12,120 nt of DNA from Romboutsia sp. 13368 (lineage in GTDB: Bacteria; Bacillota; Clostridia; Peptostreptococcales; Peptostreptococcaceae). The notes below the pieces were generated by a model. The model was not told the origin of the DNA. It did not search any database and saw only the letters and a list, made by a program, of their open reading frames with translations. Below are positions 5,047-12,120 of this stretch, in pieces. Made by a program: the position numbers and the translations under genes. The DNA is taken from the NCBI RefSeq assembly GCF_018336475.1, contig NZ_CP048741.1, positions 1,899,787 through 1,911,906 of the forward strand, in the 5' to 3' direction. Position 1 is the stretch's first letter. Every line of letters begins with the position of its first letter.

Positions 5047-6249
5047 AACAAAAAACAAATTATTAACTTTTTTTTTCCCATTTTAATTGTTATTACATTA
5101 ATATTAGGTATCATTAAATTTCCAAACCAATCTATTTTAGCAGCTCAAAAAGGAATATCTATTTGGGTTAATGTATTAATCCCTTCACTTTTACCCTTTA
5201 TAATAGGTGCAAATTTAATAATAGACTTAAAAGTCGTTGACATAATAGGATATATAATAAATCCCGTTGCAAAATTTATTTTTAATGTTTCAGGTAAAAG
5301 TGCATTAGTATTTGCTATCTCTACAGTATCCGGTTATCCTGTAGGTGCAAAATTAGCTTCTGAACTTAGAAATCAAAAACAAATTTCAAAATTCGAAGCA
5401 CAAAGATTAGTTTCATTTTGTTCTACATCAGGTCCACTTTTTATAGTTGGTGCTGTAGCAACTGGAATGTTTAAAAATCCTGAATTAGGATATTTGATGC
5501 TTATCTGTCATTACCTTGGATCTATTTCTGTTGGAATCTTATTTAGAAATTACGGTAAAGAATCCTTGAACAATACAAAAACTTCTCTAAAATCTAATGT
5601 AATAAACACTATAAACGATAGATACAAAGATGAAAGAGGTTTTTTTGTTTTATTTGGAAATGCTGTATTTAATGGTATTAATACATTACTATCTATAGGT
5701 GGTTTTGTAATTGTATTTTCTGTAGTTTTTGAAATTTTTTCATTATTTAATATAATATCTTTAGTTTCTTCAATACTATGTATACCTTTATCAATATTTG
5801 GCGTTACAAAAGAACTTTGTAATGCATTTATAAGTGGTTTATTTGAAATGACTATCGGGTGTGATAAAATCTCATCTGTATTGTCAGTACCAGAAGTCTT
5901 AAAAGCATCTCTTTCTAGTTTTTTAATAGGATTTAGCGGTTTATCTATATTGGCTCAATGTTGTAGTTTTATAGCTAAAACAGATATAAGCACAAAATCA
6001 TATGTTTTGAGTAAATTTCTACATGGTTTATTATCTAGTATATTCACATTTTTATTATATCCTCTATTAAAATCTGATTCATTTGTATCAAATTTTGGTA
6101 CAATGCACAACTTTATTTATGATAATTCACTATGGAGTTTTTATTTAGAAAATTATAATATAATACTTCCTATTTTTATATTAATTTACATATTTATAAT
6201 TCTTTCAATATTAGAAAAAACTAGTTATAAATTAAATAAAGAAAGCTAA
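5035..6249 (+). CDS. ylbJ: Sporulation integral membrane protein YlbJ
   Basis: A polytopic membrane protein of the YlbJ family, linked in B. subtilis to sporulation under sigma-E; its molecular function, perhaps transport through its nucleoside-recognition (Gate)-type domains, is unknown. Hydrophobic segments recur along the whole length, the first near residues 11-28. The best conserved block is around residues 99-146, with SGYPVGAKLASEL and FCSTSGPLFIVGAVATGMF. A GTG at 5035 gives 404 residues, but a start at ATT 5044 (401 residues) fits the ribosome binding site better. It forms a two-gene plus-strand island with tmcAL and converges on the coaD operon; its stop codon lies in the shared terminator. 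Its presence suggests that the organism forms endospores. I found no convincing sigma-E promoter in the 68-nt gap. Confidence 0.9.
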   Translation: MIKINKKQIINFFFPILIVITLILGIIKFPNQSILAAQKGISIWVNVLIPSLLPFIIGANLIIDLKVVDIIGYIINPVAKFIFNVSGKSALVFAISTVSGYPVGAKLASELRNQKQISKFEAQRLVSFCSTSGPLFIVGAVATGMFKNPELGYLMLICHYLGSISVGILFRNYGKESLNNTKTSLKSNVINTINDRYKDERGFFVLFGNAVFNGINTLLSIGGFVIVFSVVFEIFSLFNIISLVSSILCIPLSIFGVTKELCNAFISGLFEMTIGCDKISSVLSVPEVLKASLSSFLIGFSGLSILAQCCSFIAKTDISTKSYVLSKFLHGLLSSIFTFLLYPLLKSDSFVSNFGTMHNFIYDNSLWSFYLENYNIILPIFILIYIFIILSILEKTSYKLNKES

Positions 6250-6267
6250 CCTTAGCTTTCTTTATTT
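6234..6267. terminator. Bidirectional terminator between convergent ylbJ and the coaD operon
   Basis: Perfect 16-bp inverted repeat, AAATAAAGAAAGCTAA at 6234-6249 and its complement at 6252-6267, separated by CC. Both arms are A-rich on the 5' side and T-rich on the 3' side, the symmetric design of a two-way terminator. The ylbJ stop (6247-6249) and the stop of the opposing coiled-coil gene (6264-6262) both lie within it. Confidence 0.85.
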
Positions 6268-6786
6268 TCCTGGATTTAATTCTATTCTATTTCTTTCAAC
6301 TTCTTGTAATATGCTTTTTAAGTTATGCTCTACAGTACTCAATACATCTTCTGCATATTCTATTGATCCTAATTTTATTTCTTTTGCAACAATTTCAGCT
6401 CTTGAAATAATTTCATTTGATTTTTCTTCAGCTCTAACTACTGGCTCACTAGCCTCTAAATATGCATCTAATATTTCTTGAGAATTTTTCTTTAATTCTT
6501 CTATATTATTTTCATATTCTTCTTTTATTCTCTCAGCTTCTTTTTTAGCTTGTTCTACTATTTCCATAGCTTCTTGCTTAGATTCATTTATTATTTTATG
6601 TCTTTCTTGGTTTACCCAATGTGCCTGTTTTAACTCTTCAGGCAATGAAGCCTTTATACTGTTAATTAATTCTAATACTTCTTCTCTATCTATACTACAT
6701 TTATGAGAAAATGGTATAGAAGAAGAATTTTTTATTATAGATTCTAACTCTTCGAATCTATCCATAACTTCTAAATCTACATACAT
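6262..6786 (-). CDS. Conserved coiled-coil protein, often labelled ATPase, function unknown
   Basis: A 174-residue highly charged protein, predicted almost entirely helical. Residues 10-60 form a conserved-looking head (FEELESIIKNSSSIPFSHK, DREEVLELI, LPEELKQAHWV). Residues 60-135 are rich in Glu, Lys and Ala with heptad-like spacing, as in the stalk subunits of F- and V-type ATP synthases, and the C-terminal third has AKEIKLGSIEYAEDVLSTVE. Such proteins are commonly annotated as ATPase or V-type subunit H because of this coiled coil, but no Walker motif or other nucleotide-binding site is visible, so the label is likely misleading. No signal peptide or membrane segment is seen. The start at ATG 6786 overlaps the coaD end by 10 nt; the next Met (6765) is possible because the AGGGGG upstream is 12 nt from the first ATG. 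It is last in the operon. Confidence 0.85.
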   Translation of the reverse strand: MYVDLEVMDRFEELESIIKNSSSIPFSHKCSIDREEVLELINSIKASLPEELKQAHWVNQERHKIINESKQEAMEIVEQAKKEAERIKEEYENNIEELKKNSQEILDAYLEASEPVVRAEEKSNEIISRAEIVAKEIKLGSIEYAEDVLSTVEHNLKSILQEVERNRIELNPGK

Positions 6787-7286
6787 TTTTCATTCCCCCT
6801 ATTAGTTTTTCTTTCTAATTCATCTAAAACTGTTTTTGGTACTAAATTTTTAACATCTCCACCAACTGTTACTACTTCTTTTACCAATGATGAACTTACA
6901 AATGAATGTTCCACCTTTGTAGGTAATATAATAGTTTCTATATCAGGATCTAATTCTCTATTCATATGAGCCATTTGTAACTCATATTCTATATCAGCAC
7001 CTGTTCTTACACCTCTAACTAAAGTATCTATTCCATTATTTTTGCAATAATTTACTAAAAGCCCATCAAAGCTAACTATTTTTATATTTTTTAAATGCTT
7101 TGTGCAAGATTTTATTAATTCTACTCTTTCATCAAAATCAAATAATCCTTTTTTATTAGGATTATAAAGAACTCCTATTTGTAATTCATCAAATAATTTT
7201 GAAGCTCTACAAATTATATCTAAATGACCATTTGTTATAGGATCAAAACTTCCTGCAAATATAGCTTTTCTTTTTTTACTTTTCAT
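6777..7286 (-). CDS. coaD: Phosphopantetheine adenylyltransferase
   Basis: CoaD transfers AMP from ATP to 4'-phosphopantetheine, giving dephospho-CoA, the penultimate step of coenzyme A synthesis. The 169-residue protein shows the nucleotidyltransferase signature GSFDPITNGHLD at residues 12-23 with the TxGH motif, the RGVRTGADIEYELQMAHMN segment typical of the hexameric bacterial enzyme, and VEHSFVSSSLVKEV near the C-terminus. A short basic extension (MKSKKRK) precedes the usual start. ATG at 7286 has GGAGG 6 nt upstream inside rsmD, and only 1 nt separates the two genes, indicating translational coupling. The rsmD-coaD pair is conserved widely (B. subtilis ylbH-coaD). Confidence 0.97.
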   Translation of the reverse strand: MKSKKRKAIFAGSFDPITNGHLDIICRASKLFDELQIGVLYNPNKKGLFDFDERVELIKSCTKHLKNIKIVSFDGLLVNYCKNNGIDTLVRGVRTGADIEYELQMAHMNRELDPDIETIILPTKVEHSFVSSSLVKEVVTVGGDVKNLVPKTVLDELERKTNRGNEKCM

Positions 7287-7287
7287 T

Positions 7288-7842
7288 TTATTCCTCCAGT
7301 TTATAAAATGTTAAAGTTGTATTTCCATATTTCTTTTCTTTAGTTTTTTCTAATCTTCCTATTTTATCTATAAATTTATCTTTTGTATCATGCTCAACTA
7401 CTATAATACCGTCTTCAGATAATAAATTTGAATTATCAATATTTGAAAGAGCATCTATAAACATATTCTTATAATATGGAGGATCCATAAATATTATATC
7501 AAATTTTTCATTTTGCATTTTTAGCCTATCTATTGCAGATTTAAAATCTATATTTAAAATTGTACTCTCATTTTCAAATCTAGATTTTTTTACATTAGAT
7601 TTTACTATATTTATACTATCTTTACTAACATCAACAAATGTAGCAGATAATGCACCTCTAGATAAACATTCTATACCTAATGAACCTGTCCCTGCAAATA
7701 AGTCTAATACATTACTATCTATTATATATGGATTTATTATATTAAATAAAGATTCTTTAACCCTGTCTGTAGTAGGTCTTACATCTTCATTTTTAGGAGT
7801 ATCTAATTTTAGTCCTCTTACTTTTCCTGATATTACTCTCAA
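7288..7842 (-). CDS. rsmD: 16S rRNA (guanine(966)-N(2))-methyltransferase RsmD
   Basis: RsmD methylates N2 of G966 (E. coli numbering) in 16S rRNA using S-adenosylmethionine. The 184-residue protein has the family N-terminus MRVISGKVRGLKL, the RPTTDRVKESLFN segment at 22-34, the SAM-binding motif LDLFAGTGSLG near 46-56, and the catalytic DPPY at 120-123. The start is TTG at 7842: GAGGTG lies 7 nt upstream, and this start gives exactly the expected N-terminus. No nearby ATG would keep the conserved first residues. It follows recG by 38 nt and precedes coaD by 1 nt, so recG-rsmD-coaD-coiled-coil gene read as one unit. Confidence 0.96.
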   Translation of the reverse strand: MRVISGKVRGLKLDTPKNEDVRPTTDRVKESLFNIINPYIIDSNVLDLFAGTGSLGIECLSRGALSATFVDVSKDSINIVKSNVKKSRFENESTILNIDFKSAIDRLKMQNEKFDIIFMDPPYYKNMFIDALSNIDNSNLLSEDGIIVVEHDTKDKFIDKIGRLEKTKEKKYGNTTLTFYKLEE

Positions 7843-7880
7843 AAAACTTCACCTCTTTGTATATTTTAACATAAATTTAA

Positions 7881-9941
7881 CTAATTTAATGAAATTTCTT
7901 TAACAGAATGCTCAAATTTTGACAGAATTTCTTTCTTTAAAAACTTATTTTCATAATTTTCTAGTTTATAGTCTAAACCTATAATATATCTAGCTTCTTG
8001 TTGAGCTAATTTTAGTATTTTCATATGTTTAAATATATTTGCAACTTTAAGTTCTGGTAAACCATGTTGCCTTGTTCCAAAAAATTCTCCTGGACCTCTT
8101 ATTTCTAAATCTTTCTCTGATATTTTAAATCCATCATTTGTCTCTTCCATTATAGACATTCTTTGCTTACAAACTTCGCTTTTTGATGCATATATTAAAA
8201 TACAGTAAGACTTATGACTCCCTCTACCAACTCTACCTCTTAGCTGATGAAGTTGAGCAAGTCCAAATCTTTCAGCATTTTCTATTATCATTAAAGTTGC
8301 ATTTGGAACATTTACACCTACTTCAATTACAGTTGTAGACACTAATATATCTATATCCTTATTTTTAAAACTTTTCATTATTTCATCTTTTTCACTAGCC
8401 TTCATCTTTCCATGTAAAAGACCCACTCTTAAATCACTAAAATACTCTACTTTTAATTCTTCTACTAATTCTGTTGCTGCTTTAGCCTCTATAGATTCAC
8501 TTTCTTCAACTAATGGACAAACTATATATACTTGTCTACCTTTTTCAACCTCTTTTCTAACTAAGGAGTTATAGGCTTTATCTCTTTTACCTTTATCTAT
8601 AGCTAGCGTTTCTATTGGTTGTCTTCCTGGAGGTAATTCATCAATTATAGATATATCTAAATCACCATAAAGTATTAGAGCTAGAGTTCTTGGAATTGGA
8701 GTTGCTGTCATAACTAATATATCTGGATTTATTCCTTTTTCTGAAAGCTTACTTCTTTGTCTAACACCAAATCTATGTTGTTCATCAGTTATAACTATAC
8801 CTAAGTTATTAAATTCTACTTTATCCTCTATTAAAGCATGTGTTCCTATTAATATATCAATTTCTTTATTTTTTACTCTCTCAAGAACTTTTTCTTTTTG
8901 TTTCTTAGTAAGACTTCCTACTAAAAGTTCTATTTCCATCCCAAAAGGTTTTAACGTTTCACATAATGAAATATAGTGCTGTTCTGCTAAAATCTCTGTT
9001 GGAGCCATTAAAGCTCCTTGATATCCATTTAAAACACAATTTGCTAATGATAAAAGTGCAACTACAGTTTTACCTGAACCAACATCTCCCTGAACTAATC
9101 TATTCATAACCTTATGTGACTTCATATCATTTATTATTTCATTTAAGGCTTTATTTTGAGCATTGGTAAGCTTAAATGGCAATGAATTTAGTATGTTGTC
9201 TAATTTTTCTTCTCTATTAAATTTTATTCCATCAACTTCACTAGTTCCATTTTTAAACATAAATAATCCTAATTGAAGAATTAAAAATTCTTCAAACACA
9301 ATTCTATATAAAGCTATTTTTAATGATTCTTTACTTGTGGGATTGTGAATATTTCTTATAGCATAATCTATACTACATAATTTATACTTTTCTATTATTC
9401 TTTGAGGTAAATATTCTTTTATTTTTAATTCTTCATTACTTAATACTGATTTTATAATACTTATAATTTCTTTATTAGTTACTCCATAAGTTAATGGATA
9501 TATAGGCATAACCTTACAAGTATTTTTAGGAACATTCGTAAGGTGCTCTATTTCACATGAACCTAATTCTATAGTTTTAAATTCTTTTTTTACTTTTCCA
9601 AAAACTAATATAGTATCTCCACATTTATATAAATTTTTTATATGTGGTTGATTAAAAAAAGCAAGCTTTGCATATCCAGTTTCATCTCTTATATCAATTT
9701 TAGTTAAAGTCATTCCTTTTTTAGGAGTTGTTGTATTTATAGATACTATTACAGCTTTTATAGTAGCTTTTTCATCATTTTGTAATTGAGCAATTTTTTT
9801 CAAATTATTTCTATCTTCAAATTGTCTTGGAAAATAAAATAACAAATCTTTCAATGTAAATATACCTAATTTATTTAGTTTATATGCTTTTTTAGGTCCA
9901 ATGCCTTTTACATATTGTATGTCTTTCTCTAAATCAATCAT
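7881..9941 (-). CDS. recG: ATP-dependent DNA helicase RecG
   Basis: RecG is a superfamily 2 helicase and translocase that remodels stalled replication forks and Holliday junctions. The 686-residue length is normal. Residues 10-27 carry VKGIGPKKA; an OB-fold wedge domain follows around 60-140. Helicase motifs are clear: GDVGSGKT at 285-292 (Walker A), MAPTEILAEQH at 312-322, DEQH at 386-389 (Walker B), TATPIPRT at 412-419, and QLRGRVGRG at 566-574, then the RecG-specific GPGEFFGTRQHGLPEL. I place the start at ATG 9941; the in-frame GTG at 9950 is part of the AGGTGATT ribosome binding site. A terminator-like hairpin lies just upstream, so recG may have its own promoter or depend on read-through from the fakA-like gene. 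Confidence 0.97.
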   Translation of the reverse strand: MIDLEKDIQYVKGIGPKKAYKLNKLGIFTLKDLLFYFPRQFEDRNNLKKIAQLQNDEKATIKAVIVSINTTTPKKGMTLTKIDIRDETGYAKLAFFNQPHIKNLYKCGDTILVFGKVKKEFKTIELGSCEIEHLTNVPKNTCKVMPIYPLTYGVTNKEIISIIKSVLSNEELKIKEYLPQRIIEKYKLCSIDYAIRNIHNPTSKESLKIALYRIVFEEFLILQLGLFMFKNGTSEVDGIKFNREEKLDNILNSLPFKLTNAQNKALNEIINDMKSHKVMNRLVQGDVGSGKTVVALLSLANCVLNGYQGALMAPTEILAEQHYISLCETLKPFGMEIELLVGSLTKKQKEKVLERVKNKEIDILIGTHALIEDKVEFNNLGIVITDEQHRFGVRQRSKLSEKGINPDILVMTATPIPRTLALILYGDLDISIIDELPPGRQPIETLAIDKGKRDKAYNSLVRKEVEKGRQVYIVCPLVEESESIEAKAATELVEELKVEYFSDLRVGLLHGKMKASEKDEIMKSFKNKDIDILVSTTVIEVGVNVPNATLMIIENAERFGLAQLHQLRGRVGRGSHKSYCILIYASKSEVCKQRMSIMEETNDGFKISEKDLEIRGPGEFFGTRQHGLPELKVANIFKHMKILKLAQQEARYIIGLDYKLENYENKFLKKEILSKFEHSVKEISLN

Positions 9942-9944
9942 TCT

Positions 9945-9952
9945 AATCACCT
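9945..9952 (-). promoter_or_regulatory. Ribosome binding site that decides the recG start
   Basis: AGGTGATT matches the complement of the 16S rRNA 3' end and its AGGTG core is 6 nt before the ATG at 9941. The in-frame GTG inside it (9950) has no Shine-Dalgarno sequence of its own (upstream is TTTATTTATA), so the ATG is preferred and the product is three residues shorter than the longest frame. Confidence 0.7.
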
Positions 9953-9961
9953 ATAAATAAA

Positions 9962-9992
9962 GTCCTGTACAAATAATATTATTATACAGGAC
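9962..9992 (-). terminator. Terminator-like hairpin between the fakA-like gene and recG
   Basis: Arms GTCCTGTA (9962-9969) and TACAGGAC (9985-9992) form a perfect 8-bp GC-containing stem; the enclosed AT-rich bases can add further pairs. On the minus strand the stem is followed by TTTATTTATAG. It begins about 60 nt beyond the fakA-like stop and ends 9 nt before the recG Shine-Dalgarno sequence. The T tract is interrupted, so partial termination is plausible. The loop also contains a minus-strand TATAAT (complement of 9981-9986). Confidence 0.65.
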
Positions 9993-10051
9993 CTTAAAAA
10001 TTAATATATTAATCTATCCAAATTACTAAAAAGTATGTTTTTACTAGATAA

Positions 10052-11677
10052 TTATTCAACTGATATTAAGTAGTAATAAAGAGGTTGACCTCCGTAATAT
10101 AGTTCAATATCTATATCTTCAAACTTTTCCTCTAATTCATCACGAAGTTTATTTGCATCTTCTTCTGTAACATCTTCACCATAGAATAGTGTTACTATAG
10201 CACTATCTTCATCAACTAATTTCTCTACTAAAGATTTAGTTATAGTATCTACACCTTCACCAGCATCCATTAATTTACTTTCAGCTATACCTATTATATT
10301 TCCTTCTTTAACCTCAACATCATTCATTACAGTATCTCTAACTGCAAATGTTACTTGGCCTGATTTAACCATAGTTAAAGATTCCATAAGAGCTTCTTCA
10401 TTTTCTTCTACACTAGCATCAGCATTGAAATTAACTAATGCAGTAAACCCTTGTGGAGTGTTTTTAGTTGGTATAACTATTATATTTTTATCACTTAATT
10501 CCTTAGCTTGGTTAGCTGCCATTATTATATTACTGTTATTTGGGAATATAAATATATTTTTAGCATTTATATTATCTATAGCCTTCATAAAATCTTCTGT
10601 ACTTGGGTTCATAGTTTGACCACCTTCTATTATGTAGTCAACACCAAAGTCCTTAAATATTTTAGCAAGACCTTCTCCCATAGACGTTGCTATAAATCCA
10701 TATTCTTTTTCCTCTACAGATTGAGCTATTTCATCTGTATTTTCTATTAATGTATTTTCATGTTGAAGTTTCATATTTTCTATTTTTATAGTCACTAATT
10801 GACCGTGTTTTAAAGCTTCTTGAAGTACAAGACCTGGATCATTTGTATGAATATGAACTTTTATTATTCCTTCATCTCCAACAACAGCTAAACTATCTCC
10901 ATAAGGTAACATTATATCTCTTATTTCAGTATCACTTATAGAATCACTTTCTAATATAAATTCTGTACAGTAGCAGAATTTTATATCTTCAGTATTTATA
11001 GAAGTTCCTGCTTGCTTAACTTCTTGAATATTTGAACTACTAGCGTCTTTTGCTTCTATTGGATTTCCTTTTAAAGCTTCATACATACCTTCGTATATAA
11101 GAACTAATCCTTTACCTCCAGAGTCTACAACACCCGCTTCTTTTAAATTCTTAAGTAATTCTGGAGTTCTTTCTAAAGATTCGTTAGCTTCAGCTATAAC
11201 CATTTCTAAGAACTTTAATAAGTCTTTTTCTTTCTTAGCTGCCTTTATAGCATATTCTCCACTTTCTCTTACTACTGTTAATATAGTTCCTTCTATTGGC
11301 TTTATAACAGCTTTATAAGCTGTATCAGATCCATTTTTAAAAGCTTTAGCTAAATCTTCAGTGTTTATCTTATCTTTACCTTCTATTGATTTTGAAAAAC
11401 CTCTTATTATTTGAGATAATATAACACCTGAATTTCCTCTAGCTCCCATTAAAGAACCTTTTGATAAAGACTTTCCTATATCTGTTATGCTGTTAGTTTG
11501 AACTTTAGATAGTTCTTTCATAGCATAAGATATAGTAAGCGACATATTTGTACCTGTATCTCCATCTGGCACAGGGAACACATTTAACTTGTCCACTAAG
11601 TCTTTATGATTTTGAAGATTGTTTGCACCTGATACAAACATATCTCTTAACATCTTACCTTCTATATATTGAATCAT
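10052..11677 (-). CDS. fakA: DAK2-domain fatty acid kinase FakA-like protein (YloV)
   Basis: FakA phosphorylates fatty acids presented by FakB (DegV-family) proteins to acyl phosphates, feeding host or recycled fatty acids into PlsX/PlsY phospholipid synthesis. The 541-residue protein fits the family. The N-terminal DAK2 domain (about 1-200) has FPVPDGDTGTNM with the Mg-ATP-binding Asp38 and Asp40, GARGNSG at 78-84 and VVDSGGKG at 183-190. A central domain carries CYCTEF near 235-240 and the conserved HIH (His275, His277), matching the essential histidines of Staphylococcus aureus FakA. The C-terminal domain contains an IFPNNSNIIMAANQA segment. ATG at 11677 has AGGAGG 6 nt upstream, and the gap to asp23 is 14 nt. 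No fakB is in the window. Substrate specificity is inferred from the family. Confidence 0.92.
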   Translation of the reverse strand: MIQYIEGKMLRDMFVSGANNLQNHKDLVDKLNVFPVPDGDTGTNMSLTISYAMKELSKVQTNSITDIGKSLSKGSLMGARGNSGVILSQIIRGFSKSIEGKDKINTEDLAKAFKNGSDTAYKAVIKPIEGTILTVVRESGEYAIKAAKKEKDLLKFLEMVIAEANESLERTPELLKNLKEAGVVDSGGKGLVLIYEGMYEALKGNPIEAKDASSSNIQEVKQAGTSINTEDIKFCYCTEFILESDSISDTEIRDIMLPYGDSLAVVGDEGIIKVHIHTNDPGLVLQEALKHGQLVTIKIENMKLQHENTLIENTDEIAQSVEEKEYGFIATSMGEGLAKIFKDFGVDYIIEGGQTMNPSTEDFMKAIDNINAKNIFIFPNNSNIIMAANQAKELSDKNIIVIPTKNTPQGFTALVNFNADASVEENEEALMESLTMVKSGQVTFAVRDTVMNDVEVKEGNIIGIAESKLMDAGEGVDTITKSLVEKLVDEDSAIVTLFYGEDVTEEDANKLRDELEEKFEDIDIELYYGGQPLYYYLISVE

Positions 11678-11691
11678 ATTTTTCCTCCTAA

Positions 11692-12042
11692 TTACTTAAC
11701 TCTTATACCTTGTACGTTTATATCTATCTTACTTACATTTATTGATGTAATCTTTTCAACTGTATATTTTACCCTATCTATTATATTATTAGCAACTGTT
11801 GATATATTTGTTCCGTATTGTAGTATAACATAAAGTTCTATTGCTATAGTATTATCTTCTAGTTCTTCAACTACAACGCCCTTAAAAGCATTTTCACCTT
11901 TTAATAACTCTACTATGCCTTTAGACTTATATCCTAATCCTACTAGTCCATAGCTTTCCATTGCTGCTCTATACGCAACTTGTGATATAACGTGTTTATC
12001 TATTTCTATACTTCCATACTGATTAACTATTTTTGCACTCAT
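11692..12042 (-). CDS. Asp23/Gls24 family envelope stress protein (YloU-like)
   Basis: A 116-residue protein of the Asp23/Gls24 (DUF322) family. It shows the family pattern: GSIEIDKHVISQVAYRAAMESYGLVGL at the start (in two continuous halves), a central VVVEELEDNTIAIELYVILQYG, and the C-terminal VKYTVEKITSINVSKIDINVQG. Members are small cytoplasmic or membrane-associated proteins linked to envelope homeostasis; in S. aureus Asp23 is anchored to the membrane by a partner. No transmembrane segment is present here. ATG at 12042 follows AAGGGGG by 8 nt. The asp23-fakA order (yloU-yloV in B. subtilis) is widely conserved in Firmicutes and suggests a shared membrane-related role that is still undefined. 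Confidence 0.93.
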   Translation of the reverse strand: MSAKIVNQYGSIEIDKHVISQVAYRAAMESYGLVGLGYKSKGIVELLKGENAFKGVVVEELEDNTIAIELYVILQYGTNISTVANNIIDRVKYTVEKITSINVSKIDINVQGIRVK

Positions 12043-12100
12043 GGTTTTTGCCCCCTTAAGTTTATTTATTTTTAAATTTTTAAATAAATTTAATTTTCTG

Positions 12101-12112
12101 TATAATATTATA
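12101..12112. promoter_or_regulatory. Palindromic -10 region at the right edge
   Basis: TATAATATTATA is a perfect 12-bp palindrome giving a consensus -10 hexamer on both strands. On the minus strand it would serve the asp23 operon, with a start near 12100 and a leader of about 58 nt, but its -35 would lie beyond the window. On the plus strand the hexamer 17 nt upstream is TTTTAA, a poor -35, and it would point to a gene off the right edge. The rest of 12043-12100 is A/T-rich with no gene. Confidence 0.4.
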
Positions 12113-12120
12113 TTTTATAG

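Noticed and set aside
10425..10750. Two overlapping plus-strand frames inside the fakA-like gene
   Set aside because: Antisense shadows; the hydrophobic look comes from reading the complement of acidic and polar codons.
1..12120. CRISPR array, insertion sequence, prophage or toxin-antitoxin module
   Set aside because: No regularly spaced repeats, transposase, integrase, terminal inverted repeats or small paired genes were seen; all frames of size are housekeeping genes.

Overview
The window is strongly AT-rich, low-GC Firmicutes chromosome, with dense housekeeping genes, good AGGAGG-type ribosome binding sites and several GTG/TTG starts. Gene content (Asp23/YloU, FakA/YloV, RecG, RsmD, CoaD, YlbJ, YlbM/TmcAL, AckA, YlbN, RpmF, PlsX) and protein style point to a spore-forming clostridium, most likely a Peptostreptococcaceae relative (Clostridioides/Romboutsia/Paraclostridium group). 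That placement is by recognition only. I see no mobile element, CRISPR array, rRNA, tRNA or defence cassette, and no clearly new multi-gene system.

Layout from left to right. At 1-150 there is only the terminator region of plsX. On the minus strand lie plsX (151-1158), rpmF (1346-1522, 58 codons) and ylbN/DUF177 (1536-2063). A near-perfect sigma-A promoter (TTGACA-17-TATAAT) drives ylbN-rpmF. A strong hairpin separates rpmF from plsX, and another hairpin ends plsX, so plsX looks like a separate unit with its own palindrome-bearing promoter region. Next, on the minus strand, is ackA (2221-3417) with its own terminator. A 280-bp divergent intergenic region full of inverted repeats separates it from a two-gene plus-strand island, tmcAL (3698-4966) and ylbJ (5035-6249). 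YlbJ converges on the minus-strand operon from the right. Its terminator is a 16-bp-arm palindrome containing both stop codons. The right half is a minus-strand series read from the right edge: asp23-like (12042-11692), fakA-like (11677-10052), a terminator-like hairpin, then recG (9941-7881), rsmD (7842-7288), coaD (7286-6777) and a coiled-coil protein of unknown function (6786-6262).

The genes cover membrane lipid synthesis (PlsX making acyl phosphate; FakA phosphorylating fatty acids bound to FakB), the acetate node (AckA; TmcAL, which consumes acetate and ATP to acetylate tRNA-Met), ribosome and rRNA maturation (RpmF, YlbN, RsmD), coenzyme A synthesis (CoaD), DNA repair (RecG) and sporulation (YlbJ). 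The order joins two blocks that are separate in Bacillus subtilis (ylbH-coaD-ylbJ-...-ylbM-ylbN-rpmF and yloU-yloV-...-recG-fapR-plsX). Here fapR is missing between recG/rpmF and plsX.

The points most worth a second look are: a probable AUU start codon for ylbJ, in exactly the position where recG and ylbN have ATG behind the same AGGTG ribosome binding site; a hairpin directly against that site; the inverted-repeat array between ackA and tmcAL; palindromes in the ackA leader and upstream of plsX; and the conserved but uncharacterised coiled-coil gene overlapping coaD.
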